The notes beneath the pieces are model-generated. The model ran no database searches. It was not told the DNA's origin and saw only the letters and a program-made list of their open reading frames with translations. The position numbers and the translations under genes were made by a program. Shown here in pieces: positions 59,863 to 64,000 of a stretch of 64,000 bases of DNA. Position 1 is the stretch's first letter; every line of letters begins with the position of its first letter. Source of the DNA: Brevundimonas intermedia (GTDB lineage Bacteria > Pseudomonadota > Alphaproteobacteria > Caulobacterales > Caulobacteraceae); contig NZ_BSFD01000001.1 in NCBI RefSeq assembly GCF_027922165.1, positions 266,883 through 330,882 of the forward strand, given 5' to 3'.

Positions 59863-61206
59863 TTGCACAATCTCGTCGCCGCCGTCGAAGCGATCGACCC
59901 GCTGGTCGTCACCGGCAAGGTCGCGGGCGTCTCGGGTCTGCTGATCGAGTCGCGCGGCGGCCTGTCGCGTCTGGCCGTCGGCGCCCGGGCCGAGATCGGC
60001 CGCCGCGGGCTGGAGCCCCTGCCGGCCGAGGTGGTGGGCTTCCGCGACGCCAAGGCCCTGCTGATGCCGTTCGGCCCGGTCGAGGGCGTCGCCCCCGGCG
60101 CCGAGATCCGCATCATCGACCAGGCCGCCAGCGTGCGCCCGACCACCGCCTGGCTGGGCCGGATCATCGACGCCTTCGGCAATCCCATCGACGGCAAGGG
60201 CCCCCTGCCCCAGGGCCAGGCTCCCTATCCGCTGCGCGCCCCCCCGCCCCCGGCCCATTCGCGCGGCCGGGTGGGCGAGCGGCTGGACCTGGGCGTGCGG
60301 GCCATGGACGTCTTCACCACCACCTGCCGGGGCCAGCGCCTCGGCATCTTCGCCGGCTCGGGCGTGGGCAAGTCGGTGCTGCTGTCCATGCTGGCGCGCC
60401 AGGCCACCTGCGACGCCGTCGTGGTGGGGCTGATCGGCGAACGGGGCCGCGAGGTGCGCGAGTTCGTGGAAGAGACCCTGGGCGAAGAGGGGCTGAAACG
60501 CGCCGTCGTCGTGGTCGCCACCTCGGACGAGCCGGCCCTGAAACGCCGCCAGTCGGCCTATATGACCATGGCCATCGCCGAATATCTGCGCGACCAGGAC
60601 CTGGAGGTCCTGTGCCTGATGGACAGCGTCACCCGCTTCGCCATGGCCCAGCGCGAGATCGGTCTGGCGGCGGGCGAACCCCCGACGACCAAGGGCTACA
60701 CCCCCACCGTCTTCACCGAACTGCCCAAGCTGCTGGAGCGCGCCGGACCGGGACCAGTGCGGCCCGACGGCACCACGGCGGCGCCCATCACCGCCCTGTT
60801 CACCGTCCTGGTGGACGGCGGCGACCATGACGAGCCCATCGCCGACGCCGTGCGCGGTATTCTGGACGGCCATATCGTGATGGACCGCAAGATCGCCGAG
60901 CGCGGCCGTTTCCCCGCCATCGACGTGCTGAAATCCGTCAGCCGCACCATGCCCGCCTGCCAGACCCCGCCCGAGCGCGAACTGAACAAGCGCGCCCGCC
61001 AGTCCCTGTCGGCCTATGCGAACATGGAAGAGCTGATCAAGATCGGCGCCTATCGCACCGGGGCCGATCCCATCGTGGACCGCGCCATCGCGCTGAACCC
61101 CGCGCTGGAAGATTTTTTAAGCCAGGACAAGGACGACGCCACGCGTCTTACCGATTCCTTTACCCGGCTCGAGCAAATCCTGAACCAAGGCATGATCAGG
61201 GAGTGA
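59863..61206 (+). CDS. fliI: Flagellum-specific ATPase FliI
   Basis: The 447-residue protein is the ATPase of the flagellar type III export apparatus. Motifs are the P-loop [29 protein letters not shown], Walker B-like [18 protein letters not shown], and [24 protein letters not shown]. The start is TTG at 59863; the sequence before it has no better candidate. fliJ follows 7 bp later, the usual pair. Confidence 0.95.
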   Translation: MHNLVAAVEAIDPLVVTGKVAGVSGLLIESRGGLSRLAVGARAEIGRRGLEPLPAEVVGFRDAKALLMPFGPVEGVAPGAEIRIIDQAASVRPTTAWLGRIIDAFGNPIDGKGPLPQGQAPYPLRAPPPPAHSRGRVGERLDLGVRAMDVFTTTCRGQRLGIFAGSGVGKSVLLSMLARQATCDAVVVGLIGERGREVREFVEETLGEEGLKRAVVVVATSDEPALKRRQSAYMTMAIAEYLRDQDLEVLCLMDSVTRFAMAQREIGLAAGEPPTTKGYTPTVFTELPKLLERAGPGPVRPDGTTAAPITALFTVLVDGGDHDEPIADAVRGILDGHIVMDRKIAERGRFPAIDVLKSVSRTMPACQTPPERELNKRARQSLSAYANMEELIKIGAYRTGADPIVDRAIALNPALEDFLSQDKDDATRLTDSFTRLEQILNQGMIRE

Positions 61207-61213
61207 ATACGAA

Positions 61214-61624
61214 ATGACCGCTTGGGCCCAATCCCTGATCCGCATCTCCAACTACGAGGTCGAGACGCTGCAGAAGCGCCTGGCCGAGATCACGGCCCGC
61301 CGCGCCACCGCCGAGATGCGTCTCGCCGTGCTGGACGCCGAGGTCGAGATCGAACGCGAGCGCGCCCGAATGGACGCCGACGCCGGCATGATGCTGGGCG
61401 CCTATCTGAACGGCTGGAAGGCCCGCAAGGCCGCCGCCGAAGGCGATCTGACCGTCGTCGACGCCGAGGAGGCCGGCGCCCGCGACGCCCTGACCGGCGC
61501 CTTCGAAGAGCTGAAGAAGTTCGAACACGTCGCCGAAACCACCCGCCTGAACACCCTGCTCGCCATCGCCAAGCGCGAAACCGCCGCCTTCGACGAGCTG
61601 GGCCTGCGGAAACGTGCGGTCTAG
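61214..61624 (+). CDS. fliJ: Flagellar export chaperone FliJ
   Basis: The 136-residue protein is helical and charged, with a continuous coiled coil (EVETLQKRLAEITARRATAEM; EVEIERERARMDAD), the hallmark of FliJ. It assists FliI and escorts substrates. The identity depends on size, composition and the position directly after fliI. Confidence 0.88.
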   Translation: MTAWAQSLIRISNYEVETLQKRLAEITARRATAEMRLAVLDAEVEIERERARMDADAGMMLGAYLNGWKARKAAAEGDLTVVDAEEAGARDALTGAFEELKKFEHVAETTRLNTLLAIAKRETAAFDELGLRKRAV

Positions 61625-61636
61625 CGGCCGACAAAC

Positions 61637-61801
61637 CTCTCCCTCCCCCTGCGGGGGAGGGGCGTCGCGTAGCGACGGGGTGGGGGCGGCAAGGCGCCGC
61701 CGCACAAATTTGAGACTAAACAGGTCTCTGGAACCTTGCCCGGCCCGGCCCACCCGGCTTCGGCTACGCCTTCGCCCCCCTCCCCCGCAGGGGGAGGGGG
61801 A
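61637..61801. repeat. Palindromic repeat element, family B, supplying a ribosome site
   Basis: The 165-bp element lies between fliJ and a xylanase gene. The left end (CTCTCCCTCCCCCTGCGGGG) and right end (CCCCGCAGGGGGAGGGGGAA) are inverted to each other. The right end reaches to within 6 nt of the xylanase ATG and supplies its Shine-Dalgarno. Internal GCGTCGCGTAGCGACGGGG and CACCCGGCTTCGGCTACGCC blocks are shared with the copies at 47 and 62.9 kb. Confidence 0.85.
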
Positions 61802-61807
61802 AACCCC

Positions 61808-62863
61808 ATGATCTCCCGCCGCGCCGTCCTCGCCTCCGCCGTCGCCGTCGCCGCCTGCGGCCCCACCTCGGCCGAACCGACCCCGCCGAACGTCCCCCCG
61901 CTGAAATCCGTCGCCCCCTGCCCCTTCGGCACAGCGATCAAGGCGATGCAGATCGACGACCCCGACTGGGTCGCCCTGGCCCGCGCCAATGTCTCCCAAC
62001 TGACGCCAGAGTGGGAAATGAAGATGGAATATGTCCTGGCCGACGGCCTGGACCGCCCCCGCTTCGACCGCACGGACCGCATCGCCGCCTTCGCCGCCGC
62101 CAACGGCATGGCCCTGCACGGCCACACCCTGATCTGGTACGCGCAAGGCAAAGAAGTGTTCGAGGGCCTGTCCGGCGCCGCCTTCGACCGCGCCTTCGAC
62201 GGCTATATCGCCGCCATGGCCGGTCGCTACCGCGGCAAGGTCCGCAGCTGGGACGTGGTCAACGAACCGATCCTCGACGACGGCTCGGGCCTGCGTGACT
62301 GCCACTGGAGCGCCCGCTACGGCCACGACGGCTACATCCTGCGCGCCTTCGAACAGGCCCGGCTCGCCGATCCCGAGGCCGTCCTGTTCCTCAATGAATA
62401 CAATCAGGAATCCATCCCGGCCAAGGGCGCCCAGTTCCTGAAACTGGTCGAACGCCTGCTAAAGGCCGGCTGTCCGCTCCAGGGTCTGGGGCTTCAGTCC
62501 CACCTGTGGATCGACGTGAAGGAAGGGGCCATAGCCGCCTACATGCGCGAGATCGCCCAGTTCGGCCTGCCGATCCACATCTCCGAACTGGACTGCACCC
62601 TGCGCACCGACAACCGGCTGGATCTGCGCTCCCAGGCCGACCGGCTGGCGCTTCAGACCGCCCGCGTCACCGAGATGGCCGAGGCCTTCATGGCCCTGCC
62701 TCCGGCCCAGCGGTTCGCCTTCACCGTCTGGGGCCTGCGCGACACCGACAGCTGGCATCGCCAGGGCGACAAGGACGACGGCCGCGACAAGCCCCTGCCC
62801 TTCGACAGTTTCGGCCGGCCCAATCCGATGGCCGCCGCCTTGGCGACGGCGTTCCAGCGGTAG
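61808..62863 (+). CDS. Endo-1,4-beta-xylanase, GH10
   Basis: The 351-residue enzyme has an N-terminal export signal (MISRRAVLASAVAVAACG, lipobox-like) and the GH10 barrel: ARANVSQLTPEWEMKME, GHTLIWYAQG, the acid/base Glu in WDVVNEPILDD, and the nucleophile Glu in HISELDCTL. WGLRDTDSWHRQ is near the C-terminus. It degrades xylan in the periplasm or outside. Its Shine-Dalgarno comes from the palindromic repeat just upstream. It lies between two copies of that repeat. Confidence 0.92.
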   Translation: MISRRAVLASAVAVAACGPTSAEPTPPNVPPLKSVAPCPFGTAIKAMQIDDPDWVALARANVSQLTPEWEMKMEYVLADGLDRPRFDRTDRIAAFAAANGMALHGHTLIWYAQGKEVFEGLSGAAFDRAFDGYIAAMAGRYRGKVRSWDVVNEPILDDGSGLRDCHWSARYGHDGYILRAFEQARLADPEAVLFLNEYNQESIPAKGAQFLKLVERLLKAGCPLQGLGLQSHLWIDVKEGAIAAYMREIAQFGLPIHISELDCTLRTDNRLDLRSQADRLALQTARVTEMAEAFMALPPAQRFAFTVWGLRDTDSWHRQGDKDDGRDKPLPFDSFGRPNPMAAALATAFQR

Positions 62864-62869
62864 GGCCTC

Positions 62870-63027
62870 TCTCCCTCCCACTGCGGGGGAGGGGCGTCGC
62901 GCAGCGACGGGGTGGGGGCGGCAGGGCGAAGTCGCACGGATCTGTCGAAGTCAGCGCTCGGTCACCCGGCCCTTCCCACCCGGCTTCGGCTCCGCCTTCG
63001 CCCCCCTCCCCCGCAGGGGGAGGGAGA
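62870..63027. repeat. Palindromic repeat element, family B
   Basis: The element of about 158 bp lies between the xylanase stop and ctrA. Its left end has one substitution (CTCCCTCCCACTGCGGGGGA) relative to the others, and the right end (63003-63027) is the inverse. The core blocks GCGTCGCGCAGCGACGGGG and CACCCGGCTTCGGCTCCGCC match the copies at 47 and 61.7 kb. No ORF depends on it. Confidence 0.83.
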
Positions 63028-63030
63028 AAC

Positions 63031-63059
63031 GCAAAACGCCCGCCGTTTCCGGCGGGCGT
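63031..63059 (-). terminator. Terminator of ctrA
   Basis: The perfect 9-bp stem ACGCCCGCC/GGCGGGCGT (63036-63044 and 63051-63059) is followed by TTTT on the minus strand. It lies 25 bp past the ctrA stop. Confidence 0.75.
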
Positions 63060-63084
63060 TTCAAACTTGCAGACCCTCGAAGGG

Positions 63085-63786
63085 TCAGGCGGCGACGCTG
63101 TTGCCGGCTTCGGCCGGGTCGCGCAACACATAGCCGCGGCCCCAGACGGTCTCGATATAGTGTTTGCCGTCGGCGGCGGTGGCCAGCTTCTTGCGCAGCT
63201 TGCAGATGAAGACGTCGATGATCTTCAGCTCGGGCTCGTCCATGCCGCCATACAGGTGGTTCAGGAACATTTCCTTGGTCAGGGTCGTGCCCTTGCGGAG
63301 CGAGAGCAGCTCCAGCATCTGGTATTCCTTGCCCGTCAGGTGCACGCGGTGACCGTTCACCTCCACCGTCTTGGCGTCCAGGTTCACGGCGATCTCTCCG
63401 GTGTGGATGATGGCCTGGGCGTGACCCTTGGAGCGGCGGACCACGGCGTGGGTGCGCGCGATCAGTTCGTCCTTGTGGAAAGGCTTGGTCAGGTAGTCGT
63501 CGGCGCCGCCGCCGAAGGTCTTGACCTTGGTTTCGATCTCGTGGCTGCCAGACAGGATCATGACAGGCGTATTGATCTTGCCGACGCGCAGCTGGCGCAG
63601 AACCTCAAGACCGCTCATGTCCGGCAGGTTCAGGTCCAGCAGAATGAGGTCGTAGTCATAGATCTTACCCAGATCGATGCCTTCTTCGCCCAGGTCGGTC
63701 GTATAGACATTGAAGCCTTCCGACTTAAGCATCAGCTCGATGCTTTGGGCAGTTGCGTGATCGTCTTCAATCAACAGGACGCGCAT
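63085..63786 (-). CDS. ctrA: Cell-cycle master regulator CtrA
   Basis: The 233-residue response regulator has the receiver domain ([19 protein letters not shown], phospho-Asp in [23 protein letters not shown]) and an OmpR-type DNA-binding domain ([42 protein letters not shown]). The C-terminus ends in Ala-Ala, as in Caulobacter CtrA, where these residues direct ClpXP proteolysis. CtrA controls replication silencing, flagellar genes and division. I chose the ATG at 63786, where the receiver starts and GGAGGGG is upstream. Confidence 0.97.
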   Translation of the reverse strand: MRVLLIEDDHATAQSIELMLKSEGFNVYTTDLGEEGIDLGKIYDYDLILLDLNLPDMSGLEVLRQLRVGKINTPVMILSGSHEIETKVKTFGGGADDYLTKPFHKDELIARTHAVVRRSKGHAQAIIHTGEIAVNLDAKTVEVNGHRVHLTGKEYQMLELLSLRKGTTLTKEMFLNHLYGGMDEPELKIIDVFICKLRKKLATAADGKHYIETVWGRGYVLRDPAEAGNSVAA

Positions 63787-63840
63787 TCGTGCCCCTCCAG
63801 GCAAAAGCTTTGCGGTAACCACCCAGCCGCACGACCGGGT

Positions 63841-63965
63841 AACCTTGTTCGCAGGTTAAGACCCGAAAACCTTAAGAAGGGTTAATGCCGGGCGATTGAG
63901 TCGTTCCTAAGCTGATTTGCGAATCGCCGTCGAGAGTCCGGAGTCAATGATTCGAAATTTATTAA
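63841..63965 (-). promoter_or_regulatory. ctrA promoter region with GANTC cluster and CtrA-like motifs
   Basis: Five GANTC sites lie within 56 bp (63898, 63921, 63934, 63941 and 63949), far above the expected one per about 256 bp. One overlaps a TTGACT that could be a -35 element on the minus strand. Closer to the gene, TTAA repeats at 63856, 63872 and 63882 include TTAA-N6-TTAA, close to the CtrA box. In Caulobacter, CcrM methylation of GANTC with GcrA and CtrA feedback control ctrA. The match to that scheme is good but inferred. Confidence 0.65.
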
Positions 63966-64000
63966 CCATATTCGCCGCCCGCCGCTTCTGATCGCCACCG

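Noticed and set aside
63872..63885. TTAA-N6-TTAA as a confirmed CtrA box before ctrA
   Set aside because: The spacing is 6, not 7, so I mention it only as CtrA-like within the promoter region.

Overview
The window is high-GC chromosomal DNA of an alphaproteobacterium. It most probably comes from the Caulobacteraceae, with Brevundimonas or a close relative as the best guess. The evidence is a ctrA gene with a GANTC-rich promoter, a MucR regulator, DUF2336 proteins, an alphaproteobacterial gene transfer agent (GTA) cluster, fliI-fliJ, and heavy use of GTG/TTG starts and ATGA/GTGA stop-start overlaps. I see no rRNA, tRNA, CRISPR array or transposase.

Layout. 0-7 kb is core metabolism: ilvD-ilvC on the minus strand behind a likely ribosome-mediated attenuator, then gap, pgk and fba on the plus strand. 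7-15.5 kb holds a DUF2799 lipoprotein, an RluD-type pseudouridine synthase, a GNAT-like protein, a tandem pair of small Cys/Arg-motif proteins, rpoH, a receiver protein with Glu at the phospho-site, purA, serC and a CbpA-like DnaJ. 15.5-31 kb is a GTA structural cluster on the minus strand, from the portal (g3) to the large tail protein (g15). A head-spike pair lies just upstream, with an acyltransferase between. Two unrelated plus-strand membrane-protein genes interrupt the cluster, and no terminase is present. 31-41.7 kb holds a YcgN-type protein, an unusual MCP/cache protein, a TetR-SMR efflux pair with a visible operator, an HscC-like Hsp70 with a J-like partner, the ABC-F ATPase Uup, an HSL-type hydrolase and a HisKA_2 histidine kinase. 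41.7-42.3 kb is a gene-free stretch with strong hairpins. 42.3-52.2 kb holds a NitT/TauT/THI5-like ABC transporter, two DUF2336 genes around mucR, cysK, a LytTR regulator and a hydrolase. 52.2-64 kb holds an MCP, an OprB-type porin, a CPBP protease, an AraC regulator, an FAD/NAD(P)-binding protein with a DUF1543 gene, fliI-fliJ, a GH10 xylanase and ctrA.

Across these regions run nine copies of GC-rich palindromic repeats: two families of about 137-165 bp with hairpin ends, plus one short form. Five of the nine fall in the GTA region. Four sit at the 5' ends of GTA genes, in frame after a start codon that overlaps the upstream stop. A fifth supplies the 3' end of the acyltransferase gene.

The two strongest leads are the ilvDC attenuator and the repeat insertions in GTA genes. 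In the attenuator, a Leu/Ile/Val-rich leader peptide, an antiterminator strand, a hairpin over the stop codon and an intrinsic terminator all precede ilvD. The GANTC cluster before ctrA, the spike genes next to the GTA cluster and the hairpin-rich gap at 42.2 kb are the next best.
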